The notes: generated by a model from the sequence alone, not told the origin. DNA of 55,960 bases from Rhodoferax sp. (GCA_025358555.1 JANYJD010000363.1:1-55960), one strand, 5' to 3'; positions 36,370 through 44,518 are shown, counted from the stretch's first letter. Made by a program: numbers and translations.

Positions 36370-38532
36370 ATGAACCCTGCTGCAAATGGCTTGCCCGAAC
36401 GTATCCGGCTTGTAGTCGGCGCGCTGCCGCCGCCCGGAACCCTGCCAGAGCCCTACCCATTCGAGACATTGACCCCGCAACAGGAGGGGTACGTTGAAAC
36501 CGGCGGCGTGAAGCTCTGGTACGGCGTCTTTGGCGAAGTCGGCCCCTGGCTGTGTTTTGCGCCCCTGAATCAGATTGCCACGGCCTCTTCGTTCAAGGCC
36601 AACGTGCCCTACCTGTCCACGCAGTTTCGCGTACTGGTGATGGACTTGCCAGGCACGGGCAAGTCTGACCGGCCCACGTCGCCGCGGGCTTATAGGCTGG
36701 ACCAGTACCTGTCGCATTTCTGCGCAGTGCTTGACCATCTGGGGGTTGACGAGACGACGCTCATTGCCGTGTCGTTCAACACCTTGCTGGCGCTGCGCTT
36801 CGCAGCGGAGCAGCCCCAGCGCGTGACCCGCCTTGTCATCGTCGGCGGATTTGCCGACTCGACGGCCAATGGAGCTGCGGCCCAGGAAGCGGTTGCCAAG
36901 TCACTCGGCCAGATGCGGTCCGAGTGGCCAAAACACCTGGACCGGTTCTGGTCGTCGCTGTTCACCGAGCCGCACTCCACCAAGGCGATTGAAGACGGCG
37001 TGCATTTCAGCTGCGCGTCAACGGACGACGTAGTGGCGATGACCCGCGCCGGCTGGATTGGCCATGACGTGCGGGAACTTGCCGCACGCGTGCGCTGCCC
37101 CACGCTGGTCATCCACGGCGACGGCGACCAGCGGGTGCCGTACGCGAAGGGACGCGAGATTGCCGACCTCGTGCCCGGCGCCACGATGCTGACCATTGGC
37201 GGCGGTGGGCACCTGCCCATGGTCCGTGACCCGGTGGCGTTCAACCGCGCCGTGCGCGATTTTGCGCAACCGCCCCGGCTTGACCGTCAATGGATTCGCG
37301 GCATGGCGCGCAAGCCCAGGGCGCTGTTCATTTCAAGCCCGATCGGCCTGGGCCACGTGCAGCGCGATCTGGCCATTGCCCGCGAGATGCGCAAGTTGCG
37401 GCCCGAGCTTGAGATCGACTGGTTCACAGCGGACCCGGCTGCGCGTTACTTGGTTAATGAGGGTGAAAGGCTGCACCCGATGGCTTCGCGTCTGGCCAAC
37501 GAGAGCCGCCATTTTGAATCGGTCGCGGGCGAACATGATCTGCATGCGTTTTTTGCGCTGCGCACCATGGATGAAATCATGGCGCGCAATTTCATGGTCT
37601 TTGCCGATGTGGTGGAAAGCGAGAGCTACGACATCGTGGTGGGCGACGAGGCCTGGGACGTGGACTATTTTTACCATGAGAACCCGGAGCTAAAGCGCCA
37701 GCCGTTTGTGTTCCTCACCGACTTTGTCGGCTGCCTGCCCATGAGTGACGATGAACGCGAACAGCACCTGTGCGCCGACCGCAATGCAGATGACATCGAA
37801 CACGTTGCGCGTTACCCATGGATTCGCGACCGCTCGATCTTCGTTGGCAACCCGGAAGACCTTCCGGATCAAACCTTTGGCGCAGGCCTGCCCAATATCG
37901 CTGACTGGACGCAGAAAAACTTTTGCTTCAGCGGCTATGCCTTGCCTTTTGATCCCGCCACCTTGGCCGACACGGAGCGGCTGCGCGCCAAACACAGCTA
38001 CCGTCTTGATGAAAAGCTGGTGATTGCCTCCATTGGTGGCACCGCCGTCGGACGGCCATTGCTGCAGCGGATTGCCGCCGCGTTTCCCCGCATGAAAAAA
38101 CAGTTGCCCGAGCTGCGCATGATCCTGGTAGCCGGCCCCCGGCTGGCAGCCGAGGCCTTCCCCGAGCACGAGGGCCTGGAAGTGCGCCCCTACGTCCACA
38201 ACCTGTTTGAGCACCTGGCATGCTCTGACCTGGCACTGGTGCAGGGCGGCTTGAGCACCTGCATGGAGCTTGTCGCCACGCGCAGGCGGTTTTTGAGTTT
38301 TCCGCTGGAGCGCCACTTTGAGCAATGCATCCACGTGCGCAACCGGCTGCACAACTACTGCGCAGACTGCTCCGTGAGATTTGCCGAGCTCGGCCCCAAC
38401 GAGCTTGCCGACCGTGCGCTTGCCGCCATGCACGCTGCCATTGCCTATCGCCCAGTAGAAACTGACGGGGCCTTGCGTGCTGCGCAGCACATCGTGAACG
38501 TACTGGAAAACCGGCAGTGGGCAGCGGGATAG
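36370..38532 (+). CDS. Alpha/beta-hydrolase fused to a GT-B glycosyltransferase domain
   Basis: A 720-residue two-domain protein (numbered from ATG 36370). Residues ~30-300 are an alpha/beta-hydrolase: VMDLPGTGKSDRPTSP, nucleophile Ser135 in IAVSFNTLLAL (the usual G-x-S-x-G is changed), acid Asp253 in VIHGDGDQRVP and His281 in GGGGHLPMVRDP. From ~residue 315 a second domain begins ALFISSPIGLGHVQRDLAIA and ends with the donor-site-like VQGGLSTCMELVATRRRFLS and ERHFEQCIHVRNRL, as in MurG/UGT-type transferases. No linker low complexity is seen. Substrates are unknown. It follows the TetR gene by 29 bp. Confidence 0.8.
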   Translation: MNPAANGLPERIRLVVGALPPPGTLPEPYPFETLTPQQEGYVETGGVKLWYGVFGEVGPWLCFAPLNQIATASSFKANVPYLSTQFRVLVMDLPGTGKSDRPTSPRAYRLDQYLSHFCAVLDHLGVDETTLIAVSFNTLLALRFAAEQPQRVTRLVIVGGFADSTANGAAAQEAVAKSLGQMRSEWPKHLDRFWSSLFTEPHSTKAIEDGVHFSCASTDDVVAMTRAGWIGHDVRELAARVRCPTLVIHGDGDQRVPYAKGREIADLVPGATMLTIGGGGHLPMVRDPVAFNRAVRDFAQPPRLDRQWIRGMARKPRALFISSPIGLGHVQRDLAIAREMRKLRPELEIDWFTADPAARYLVNEGERLHPMASRLANESRHFESVAGEHDLHAFFALRTMDEIMARNFMVFADVVESESYDIVVGDEAWDVDYFYHENPELKRQPFVFLTDFVGCLPMSDDEREQHLCADRNADDIEHVARYPWIRDRSIFVGNPEDLPDQTFGAGLPNIADWTQKNFCFSGYALPFDPATLADTERLRAKHSYRLDEKLVIASIGGTAVGRPLLQRIAAAFPRMKKQLPELRMILVAGPRLAAEAFPEHEGLEVRPYVHNLFEHLACSDLALVQGGLSTCMELVATRRRFLSFPLERHFEQCIHVRNRLHNYCADCSVRFAELGPNELADRALAAMHAAIAYRPVETDGALRAAQHIVNVLENRQWAAG

Positions 38533-38758
38533 CCGCTGCTCGCATCCGTTTTCCAGTTACAAATTGTGCGTCGGATTTTTTTACATAGGGGTTCGTTGAG
38601 TCAATGGCGCAGGTGGTGGCAACCGGCCGCCAAGCCACGCCCAGCAAGGCGTTCGTTCAAATGAAGCGCCGATGGAATGATTTATGCATGTAGACAGTTG
38701 CTTCGTGCAATCCGGTTCATTTCAGTCCCAAAGCAACAACCCTGAAGGAGATCCCACC
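38533..38758. other. Intergenic stretch without a recognised element
   Basis: 226 bp between the fusion gene and the CHRD gene. It has a T-run (GGATTTTTTTACA near 38575) but no clear hairpin before it. AAGGAG at 38745-38750 is the ribosome site of the next gene. No open frame of note. Confidence 0.5.
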
Positions 38759-39388
38759 ATGAAAAAATTCCTGCTGCCCTTGGTATTTGCCGCTGCAATT
38801 CTGGCAGTTCCGGTGGCCCAAGCGGCCCCAGTTACCTTTACGGCGGTTCTCAATGGGCCCAGCGAGGTGCCGGTGAACGCCTCGCCCGGCACCGGTTTTG
38901 CGACGGTGATTTTCGACTCCGCAGCGCACACTTTGAGTGTTTCGGTCACTTTCTCGGGCTTGTTAGGCACCACCACGGCGTCCCATATTCATTGCTGCAC
39001 TGCGACGCCAAAAGTTGGCACAGTCGGCGTGGCGACTGAAACCCCCAGTTTCCCCCTGTTTCCCCTGGGAGTCACTTCGGGTTCATTCACCGAGCTTTTC
39101 AACACAACCCTGGCAGCATCATTCAACCCGGCCTTTATCACTGCAAATGGCGGCACTACCGCTGGTGCAGAAGCCGCATTGTTCGCCGGAATGGTTCTCG
39201 GCGAGTCCTATCTCAACATTCACACCACACTCTTCCCCGGCGGCGAAATCCGCGGCTTCCTGGTGCCAGAACCCGGCAGCCTGGCGCTGCTGGTCTTGGC
39301 CTTGATCGGTCTGGCGGTCGCCAGCAAGCGCAACGGGGCGGAGGCGGGCAAAGCCAGTGGCACAGGACGGATGGCAATCCGGAGTTGA
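38759..39388 (+). CDS. CHRD-domain protein with PEP-CTERM sorting signal
   Basis: A 209-residue secreted protein. Signal peptide MKKFLLPLVFAAAILAVPVA is cut near AQA. A CHRD domain follows (FTAVLNGPSEVPVNASPGTG, TASHIHCCTATPKVG, LNIHTTLFPGGEIRG). The C-terminus has the PEP-CTERM signal VPEPGSLALLVLALIGLAVA followed by KR. Such proteins are processed by an exosortase and go to the cell surface or matrix. The tail after the membrane segment (NGAEAGKASGTGRMAIRS) is longer than usual. AAGGAG eight bases before ATG 38759 fixes the start. No exosortase is in the window. Confidence 0.88.
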   Translation: MKKFLLPLVFAAAILAVPVAQAAPVTFTAVLNGPSEVPVNASPGTGFATVIFDSAAHTLSVSVTFSGLLGTTTASHIHCCTATPKVGTVGVATETPSFPLFPLGVTSGSFTELFNTTLAASFNPAFITANGGTTAGAEAALFAGMVLGESYLNIHTTLFPGGEIRGFLVPEPGSLALLVLALIGLAVASKRNGAEAGKASGTGRMAIRS

Positions 39389-39437
39389 AACGCGCCGCAA
39401 GCCCCATTTCAATCAATTTTTCCAGTCAAATAGGCAC

Positions 39438-39482
39438 AAGGCCCCTGTTCCATATGCGTAGTCAGCTATATTTAATATAGCG
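39438..39482 (+). repeat. Dispersed repeat, copy A5 (upstream of rlmB)
   Basis: AAGGCCCCTGTTCCATATGC, then GTAGTCAGCTATATTTAATA and TAGCG. It is shorter than the others, in the direction of rlmB, and ends 24 bp before its ATG. Confidence 0.6.
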
Positions 39483-39506
39483 TATTCTTGCCGCGATAAT
39501 CGGGGT

Positions 39507-40280
39507 ATGTCCTCCCCCAAAACCCTGTTCGGCTTTCACGCCATCGGGGTGCGCTTGAAAACCGCGCCCGAGTCTGTCATTGAAATCCATTTTGAATCGT
39601 CGCGCCGCGACGCGCGAATGCGCTCCTTCATCGACCGCGCTGCAGAAGCGAAGGTTCGGCTGATCGAGGCTGACGGCCTGCAATTGTCCAAACTGTGCGG
39701 CAGCCATGGGCACCAGGGCGTGGTGGCTCGCGTGAAAGCGATTGCGCAAGTCACGTCGCTGGATGAACTGCTGGAGAACCTGGAAGCGGCCAATGCAGAA
39801 CTGCCCGAGGCTCAACGAGTCTCGCCGCTAATTCTGGTGCTGGACGGCATCACTGACCCGCACAACCTGGGTGCCTGTCTGCGCGTGGCCGATGGCGCGG
39901 GCGTGCACGCGGTGATCGCGCCCAAAGACCACGCGGCAGGCATCAACGCCACAGTGGCCAAGGTGGCCAGCGGCGCGGCCGAGACCGTGCCGTATTTCAT
40001 GGTGACGAACCTGGCGCGCACTTTGAATGAATTGAAAGAGCGCAACATCTGGATCATCGGCACCAGCGACGCTGCCACCAAAACCCTGTACCAGGCCGAC
40101 CTGAAAGGCCCGGTCGCGCTGGTGCTGGGCGCAGAAGGCGACGGCATGCGCCAGCTCACCGCCAAAACCTGCGACGAGCTTGTCAACATCCCGATGCAGG
40201 GCGCAGTGGAGAGCCTGAACGTGTCGGTCGCCAGCGGCGTGTGCCTGTATGAGGCGGTGCGCCAGCGCGGCTTTCAGTGA
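39507..40280 (+). CDS. rlmB: 23S rRNA (guanosine-2'-O)-methyltransferase RlmB
   Basis: A 257-residue SpoU-class (knotted) methyltransferase that modifies G2251 in 23S rRNA. An N-terminal substrate-binding domain (FGFHAIGVRLKTAPESVIEI) precedes the catalytic domain: DGITDPHNLGACLRVADGAG, LVLGAEGDGMRQLTAKTCDE and IPMQGAVESLNVSVASGVCL, the three SPOUT motifs. Length is normal. No strong ribosome site precedes ATG 39507; repeat copy A5 lies just upstream. Confidence 0.95.
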   Translation: MSSPKTLFGFHAIGVRLKTAPESVIEIHFESSRRDARMRSFIDRAAEAKVRLIEADGLQLSKLCGSHGHQGVVARVKAIAQVTSLDELLENLEAANAELPEAQRVSPLILVLDGITDPHNLGACLRVADGAGVHAVIAPKDHAAGINATVAKVASGAAETVPYFMVTNLARTLNELKERNIWIIGTSDAATKTLYQADLKGPVALVLGAEGDGMRQLTAKTCDELVNIPMQGAVESLNVSVASGVCLYEAVRQRGFQ

Positions 40281-40325
40281 CCCCCGACAGTCTTTCAACA
40301 ATTGGCCTACAACGTGAGGTATCCC

Positions 40326-40697
40326 ATGGAAAAATCCAAAACTATAGCGACTTATGCAATAGGGAAAAGGGCTACAGCCTTATTTGTCTCTGTATTTCTG
40401 CTTGCAGGCTGCACCCAGGAGCAGCAAAACAAGATCAGCCGCGACATCCAGAACTGGACCGGCACGAATGGCGTTCTGGAAATCTACGCAGGCGACAAGT
40501 TGGTGCGCCGCTTCCTGAAAATCGACAAACTCTCCACCGCCATGGGCACCGACGACAACAAACCGCGCCCCTACCGTTTTGGCTATGGCGTGCTCGATGA
40601 AAACCTGAACATGATTGCCGACCCAGGTGAGAAAAAGGTTTATTTTGAGATCAGCGATTACGCGTCGAACTATGTGTTTTTTGAGAGCCCGCGCTAG
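40326..40697 (+). CDS. Small lipoprotein, unknown function
   Basis: A 123-residue lipoprotein: signal peptide with n-region MEKSKTIATYAIGKRA, a hydrophobic core TALFVSVFLLAGC and a clean lipobox LLAGC. The mature part (QEQQNKISRDIQNWTGTNGV, YRFGYGVLDENLNMIADPGE) has no domain I recognise. ATG 40326 has GAGG upstream. Most of the signal peptide is encoded by dispersed-repeat copy A6, read on the opposite strand, which is unusual. The gene ends in a 13-bp tandem repeat that starts within its last codons. Confidence 0.75.
   Translation: MEKSKTIATYAIGKRATALFVSVFLLAGCTQEQQNKISRDIQNWTGTNGVLEIYAGDKLVRRFLKIDKLSTAMGTDDNKPRPYRFGYGVLDENLNMIADPGEKKVYFEISDYASNYVFFESPR
40334..40380 (-). repeat. Dispersed repeat, copy A6 (antisense, encodes a signal peptide)
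   Basis: On the minus strand: AGGCTGTAGCCCTTTTCCCT, ATTGCATAAGTCGCTATAGT, TTTGGA. It is one of the best matches to copy A2. The lipoprotein gene reads its complement as SKTIATYAIGKRATAL. Confidence 0.78.
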
Positions 40698-40723
40698 TCC
40701 CCCGCGCTGATCCCCCGCGCTGA
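40698..40723 (+). repeat. 13-bp tandem repeat after the lipoprotein gene
   Basis: TCCCCCGCGCTGA occurs at 40698-40710 and 40711-40723, and a shorter version (CCCGCGCTAG) covers the end and stop codon of the lipoprotein gene. Confidence 0.7.
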
Positions 40724-40779
40724 ATGAAGCTAGTTTGGTATAACCCTCGCCAATTCAGGCAATCGAGATGGGAGAGGAA

Positions 40780-41208
40780 ATGATCCAGGACATTCGCTGG
40801 AAGCAGCGCTTTCACAATTACTGCAAGGCGCTGCACACGCTGGCTGACGCGGCGCAGCTGGCTCAAACCCGCGCCTTGTCAAAGCTCGAGCAGCAGGGCC
40901 TGATTCAGGGCTTTGAGTTCACGCACGAACTGGCCTGGAATGTGTTGAAAGACTATTTGGAAGAGCAAGGCTTTGTCGGCATCATCGGCTCGAAAAATGC
41001 CACTAGGCAAGCTTTTAAAAGCAGCCTGATTGCCGACGGGGAGGCCTGGATGGACATGATCAAGGCACGCAACCAGACGTCGCACACCTACAACATTGAA
41101 CTGGCCGAGGGCATTGCGAATGATATTTTGCGGCGTTTTTACCCGGCCTTTGCCGCGCTGGCTGACACCTTCGCTGCCCTGGACTCCCAACCCGATCCGG
41201 ACGCGTAA
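40780..41208 (+). CDS. HepT-like HEPN protein (toxin of a HEPN/MNT pair)
   Basis: A 142-residue helical HEPN protein of the nucleotidyltransferase-substrate-binding (HI0074) type: LEQQGLIQGFEFTHELAWNV, LKDYLEEQGFVG, and KARNQTSHTYN, which gives the RNase motif R-x4-6-H. In characterised pairs the HEPN protein is an RNase toxin that the MNT partner neutralises by AMPylation. ATG 40780 has GGAG five bases ahead; ATG 40768 in frame is the alternative. The nucleotidyltransferase gene follows 26 bp downstream. Confidence 0.85.
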   Translation: MIQDIRWKQRFHNYCKALHTLADAAQLAQTRALSKLEQQGLIQGFEFTHELAWNVLKDYLEEQGFVGIIGSKNATRQAFKSSLIADGEAWMDMIKARNQTSHTYNIELAEGIANDILRRFYPAFAALADTFAALDSQPDPDA

Positions 41209-41234
41209 CGTCAGGCAACAAGGTGCGCAGCAAT

Positions 41235-41615
41235 ATGAAATACGGCCTGAGCGAAAGTACCGTTGGGAAAATTTGCGCAGTTTTCTCGGCATACCCCGCC
41301 ATCGAGCGGGCAGTGCTTTACGGGTCGCGGGCAAAAGGCAATTTCAAACCCGCGTCAGACATCGACTTGACGCTGTACGGTGAGTCTCTCACGGCCCCGC
41401 AGGGCGCTACGATTGCCGACGCCCTGGACGAGTTGCTGCTGCCTTATGAGATAGACCTGTCGCTGTTTGACAGTCTGGATAGTTTGGAATTACGTCAGCA
41501 TGTAGCGCGGGTGGGCGTTGTTTTCTACCAGCGCACAAGCAAGCCTGACTCAGCCGGTCAAACCCACCCCATCCCGCCCAGCACCGCCCCCACCCCCAGC
41601 AGCCACAGCAGGTGA
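41235..41615 (+). CDS. MntA-like nucleotidyltransferase (antitoxin of the HEPN/MNT pair)
   Basis: A 126-residue minimal nucleotidyltransferase. The Pol-beta signature is LYGSRAKGNFKPASDIDL with the metal-binding D-x-D, and a third acidic site is likely in YEIDLSLFDS. It probably AMPylates the HEPN partner. The family-like part ends at about VGVVFYQR; the last ~22 residues (Pro/Ser/Thr-rich) run 58 bp into the 3' end of the convergent chrA gene and look like read-through after loss of the original stop. ATG 41235 is the likely start. Confidence 0.82.
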   Translation: MKYGLSESTVGKICAVFSAYPAIERAVLYGSRAKGNFKPASDIDLTLYGESLTAPQGATIADALDELLLPYEIDLSLFDSLDSLELRQHVARVGVVFYQRTSKPDSAGQTHPIPPSTAPTPSSHSR

Positions 41616-42157
41616 ATTTTCGTGCGCCACACCAGCACGGTGCTGACGGCGGTTAGCAGCCACAGGGGCCAGTCTGTTTTGGGGTTGCCATGCGCGCTGG
41701 CCAGTACCCAGCCGGTGGAGACCAACAGCGCAATCACGATGGGGGCCATGCCCTGCTTGAAGGCGCGCACTGCCCGCAGATCGCGGTTGCGGTGGCCCCA
41801 GCGCGCGGCCATGAAGGTCAGCGTGGTGCTGGGCAACAGGATCCCAGTCATGGCAATGGTCGTGCCCATCAGCGCCATGCCCCAGGCCTGCGGACCCGCG
41901 CCAATGCCGCCTGCCGCGTTGAGCCCGATGTTCCAGCCCATCAGCGCAATGAACAGCACGTTGGGGCCGGGCGCGGCCTGCGCCAGCGCGATGCTGGAGG
42001 TGAACTGCGCGTCGCTGAGCCAATGCGCCTCGTCCACCAGGTAGCGGTGCATGTCGGGCGCGACCGTGATGGCCCCGCCCACTGCCAACAACGAGAGCGA
42101 CATGAAATGCGTGAGCAGCGCCAGCCAGTCCGTAGCGGTTAATGAAATAGTCAACAT
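41558..42157 (-). CDS. chrA: Chromate transporter subunit, short ChrA (second of pair)
   Basis: A 199-residue half-size ChrA domain with several membrane segments: HFMSLSLLAVGGAITVAPDM, ALAQAAPGPNVLFIALMGWN (the PGPN motif), MALMGTTIAMTGILLPSTT and IHLLWLLGVGAVLGGMGWV. Short ChrA proteins work as pairs to export chromate. Start ATG 42157; 41 bp separate it from the first half. Its 3' end overlaps the nucleotidyltransferase gene from the other strand. Confidence 0.87.
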   Translation of the reverse strand: MLTISLTATDWLALLTHFMSLSLLAVGGAITVAPDMHRYLVDEAHWLSDAQFTSSIALAQAAPGPNVLFIALMGWNIGLNAAGGIGAGPQAWGMALMGTTIAMTGILLPSTTLTFMAARWGHRNRDLRAVRAFKQGMAPIVIALLVSTGWVLASAHGNPKTDWPLWLLTAVSTVLVWRTKIHLLWLLGVGAVLGGMGWV

Positions 42158-42198
42158 GGCAGTCGTGGCGTAGGACACCGCATCATCAGGATCATCGG

Positions 42199-42822
42199 TC
42201 AGGGCCGCCGATGCAGCGCGCGGGCGCTGCCCAACTGCCGGTAAGCCCATGTGCAGGCCAGGGCGCCCACCAGCAGCAGCACCCAGGCCAGACGCAGCCT
42301 CAGCAGCGCTATAGCTATGAATGTAGTAGCTGATAGCGCATAGCAGACAACGGCTCCCATGGTATTTGAGCGCAAAGCGCTGATCAGCTTAAGCCCGGTA
42401 GCGGTGATCAGCCCTGCCGCCACCGCGCCCATGCCGCGCAACGCGCCCTGCGCTGCAGGCAGGTCGGCGATGCCCGCAAATGCAGCCGCGAGCACCAGCA
42501 CCAGCAGCAGCGGAAAAGCCAAAATGCCCGCCAGCGCAACCAGCGCGCCGCGCAGACCAAAGTAGCGGTCGCCCATCATCAGGCAGAGGTTGACCACATT
42601 CGGGCCGGGCAATATTTGCGCCACAGCCCAGTCTTCCACAAACGCGTCACGCGTGAGCCAGCCTTTCTTCTCCACCAGTTCGCGCTGTGCCACGGCGAGC
42701 ACGCCGCCAAATCCTTGTAACGCCAGCCAGGTGAATGACCAGAACAAATCGCTGAGGGAGGTGGGGCGAGGGCAGGGCGAGGGCGGGGTGGCCGCAGGGT
42801 CTGCAAGGGCGGTGACGGGCAT
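42199..42822 (-). CDS. chrA: Chromate transporter subunit, short ChrA (first of pair)
   Basis: A 207-residue half-size ChrA domain: LFWSFTWLALQGFGGVLAVA, QRELVEKKGWLTRDAFVEDW, AVAQILPGPNVVNLCLMMGD (PGPN motif) and LRGALVALAGILAFPLLLVL. Residues 155-172 (MGAVVCYALSATTFIAIA), part of a late membrane segment, are encoded by repeat copy A10 in frame. ATG 42822 is used; an in-frame ATG at 42855 would add 11 residues. It is divergent from gnd. Confidence 0.87.
   Translation of the reverse strand: MPVTALADPAATPPSPCPRPTSLSDLFWSFTWLALQGFGGVLAVAQRELVEKKGWLTRDAFVEDWAVAQILPGPNVVNLCLMMGDRYFGLRGALVALAGILAFPLLLVLVLAAAFAGIADLPAAQGALRGMGAVAAGLITATGLKLISALRSNTMGAVVCYALSATTFIAIALLRLRLAWVLLLVGALACTWAYRQLGSARALHRRP
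42308..42360 (-). repeat. Dispersed repeat, copy A10 (inside chrA, sense, in frame)
   Basis: On the minus strand: TGGGAGCCGTTGTCTGCTAT, GCGCTATCAGCTACTACATT, CATAGCTATAGC. chrA reads it as GAVVCYALSATTFIA, whose ALSA block matches the nicX-like copy A8 in the same phase. Confidence 0.65.
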
Positions 42823-43001
42823 GGTCGAATTATCGCCGTGTGGTCGCAGTTGCAAGCCGCTATAGGGATTCCAGCGATATCCCGTGGGCGTGTCCCGGCC
42901 AGCCCGTCAATGCAAGACAGTCACTGCCAGGCCCATCACAATGGGTTAATCTCAGGCGAGCCTATCAATCGCCAATACCGTACACCCCACAGGAAACCGC
43001 C

Positions 43002-44501
43002 ATGCCCTCTCAATCCCAGGCAGACATCGGACTCATCGGCATCGGCTTGATGGGTGAAAACCTGGCGCTCAACATCGCCAGCAAGGGCTTCGCTGTGTCA
43101 GTGTTCGACATTTCAAACGAACGGGTTGACAAGTTCACTTCGGGCCGGGGCAGTGCAGGACGAACGGGTGGCAAGCCGATCATTGGCTGCCATTCACTCC
43201 AGGCGCTGGTGGAGTCGCTGGCTAAAACTTCGACAGTCGCCAGAAAAATCATGCTGATGGTGCCCGCCGGCAAGCCCGTGGACGACATCATCGCGGCGCT
43301 GGCTCCTCTGCTTGCCAAAGGCGACATCCTCATCGACGGCGGTAACTCGCACTTTGCCGACACCACGCGGCGACTCAAGATGCTGGAAGCGCGTGGCCTG
43401 CTGTACGTCGGCGCGGGGGTGTCGGGCGGCGAAGAGGGCGCGCTGCTGGGGCCGTGCATCATGCCGGGTGGCTCGGGCGCCGCATGGCCGCACATCAAGC
43501 CGATCTTTCAGGCCATCGCAGCCAAAGTCGATATTGACGTGAATGGCGGCGTGCCCTGCTGCGACTGGATTGGCGCAGATGGCGCAGGCCACTTCGTAAA
43601 AATGGTCCACAACGGCATTGAATACGGCGACATGCAGCTGATTTGCGAAGCGTATGACGTGATGCGCAACGTGCTGGGCATGACGGCCGCCGAGATGCAC
43701 TCTGTGTTCAGCTCATGGGCCGAAGGCGAACTCAAAAGCTTTCTTGTTGAGATCACCCGCGACATCCTGGCCACCCACGACGAAGACGGCCTGCCGCTGG
43801 TCGACAAAATCCTCGACAAGGCGGGCCAAAAAGGCACCGGCAAATGGACGGTGAACCTGGCGCTGGACATGGCCGTTCCGCTAACGCTCATCACTGAATC
43901 GGTCTTTGCCCGGGTGCTGTCGTCCATGAAAGACGAGCGCGTGCTGGCATCCAAAACGCTGGCCGGGCCTAGCCCCGTTTTTGCGGGGGCGCGACAAGGC
44001 TTCATCAATGACATCGGCCACGCGCTGTACGCTGCAAAAATCATCTCGTACACCCAGGGTTACCAGTTGCTGCGGGCGGCAGCAGAGCATTTTGGCTGGA
44101 CGCTGAACTATGGCGGCATCGCCATGCTGTGGCGCGGCGGCTGCATCATCCGCTCGGCATTTTTGATCAAGATCAAGCAGGCGTTTGACGCCAACCCGGC
44201 GCTTGCCAACCTGCTGCTGGACCCGTTTTTCACGCAAACAATCGGCACGGCGCAGCAGTCCCTGCGCAACGTCCTCGTGCAAGCCCTCCAACACGGCACC
44301 CCCATGCCCGCTATGTCGTCCGCACTGGCCTACTACGACGGCTACCGCTGCGCCAACCTGCCCGCCAACCTGCTGCAAGCGCAGCGCGATTTCTTCGGCG
44401 CGCACCAGTACGAGCGCATTGACCAGCCACGCGGCAAATATTTTCATACCAACTGGACCGGGCGGGGCGGGGAGACGGCTTCAGGGGTCTACGCTGGTTA
44501 G
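43002..44501 (+). CDS. gnd: 6-phosphogluconate dehydrogenase, decarboxylating
   Basis: A 499-residue long-form enzyme of the oxidative pentose phosphate pathway, making ribulose 5-phosphate, CO2 and NADPH. NADP site GLIGIGLMGENLALNIASKG; VPAGKPVDDIIAAL; substrate motif LYVGAGVSGGEEGALLGPCI; catalytic Lys/Glu region GADGAGHFVKMVHNGIEYGD; C-terminal YFHTNWTGRGG. AGGAAA lies five bases before ATG 43002. Only 17 bp separate its stop from the convergent acyl-CoA dehydrogenase gene. Confidence 0.97.
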   Translation: MPSQSQADIGLIGIGLMGENLALNIASKGFAVSVFDISNERVDKFTSGRGSAGRTGGKPIIGCHSLQALVESLAKTSTVARKIMLMVPAGKPVDDIIAALAPLLAKGDILIDGGNSHFADTTRRLKMLEARGLLYVGAGVSGGEEGALLGPCIMPGGSGAAWPHIKPIFQAIAAKVDIDVNGGVPCCDWIGADGAGHFVKMVHNGIEYGDMQLICEAYDVMRNVLGMTAAEMHSVFSSWAEGELKSFLVEITRDILATHDEDGLPLVDKILDKAGQKGTGKWTVNLALDMAVPLTLITESVFARVLSSMKDERVLASKTLAGPSPVFAGARQGFINDIGHALYAAKIISYTQGYQLLRAAAEHFGWTLNYGGIAMLWRGGCIIRSAFLIKIKQAFDANPALANLLLDPFFTQTIGTAQQSLRNVLVQALQHGTPMPAMSSALAYYDGYRCANLPANLLQAQRDFFGAHQYERIDQPRGKYFHTNWTGRGGETASGVYAG

Positions 44502-44518
44502 AGCTGGACCTGGCGCAA

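Noticed and set aside
38600-38650. TGGCA...GCCA near the CHRD gene as a sigma-54 promoter, which some PEP-CTERM genes have.
   Set aside because: The spacing and the second box (TTGC) do not fit the -24/-12 consensus.
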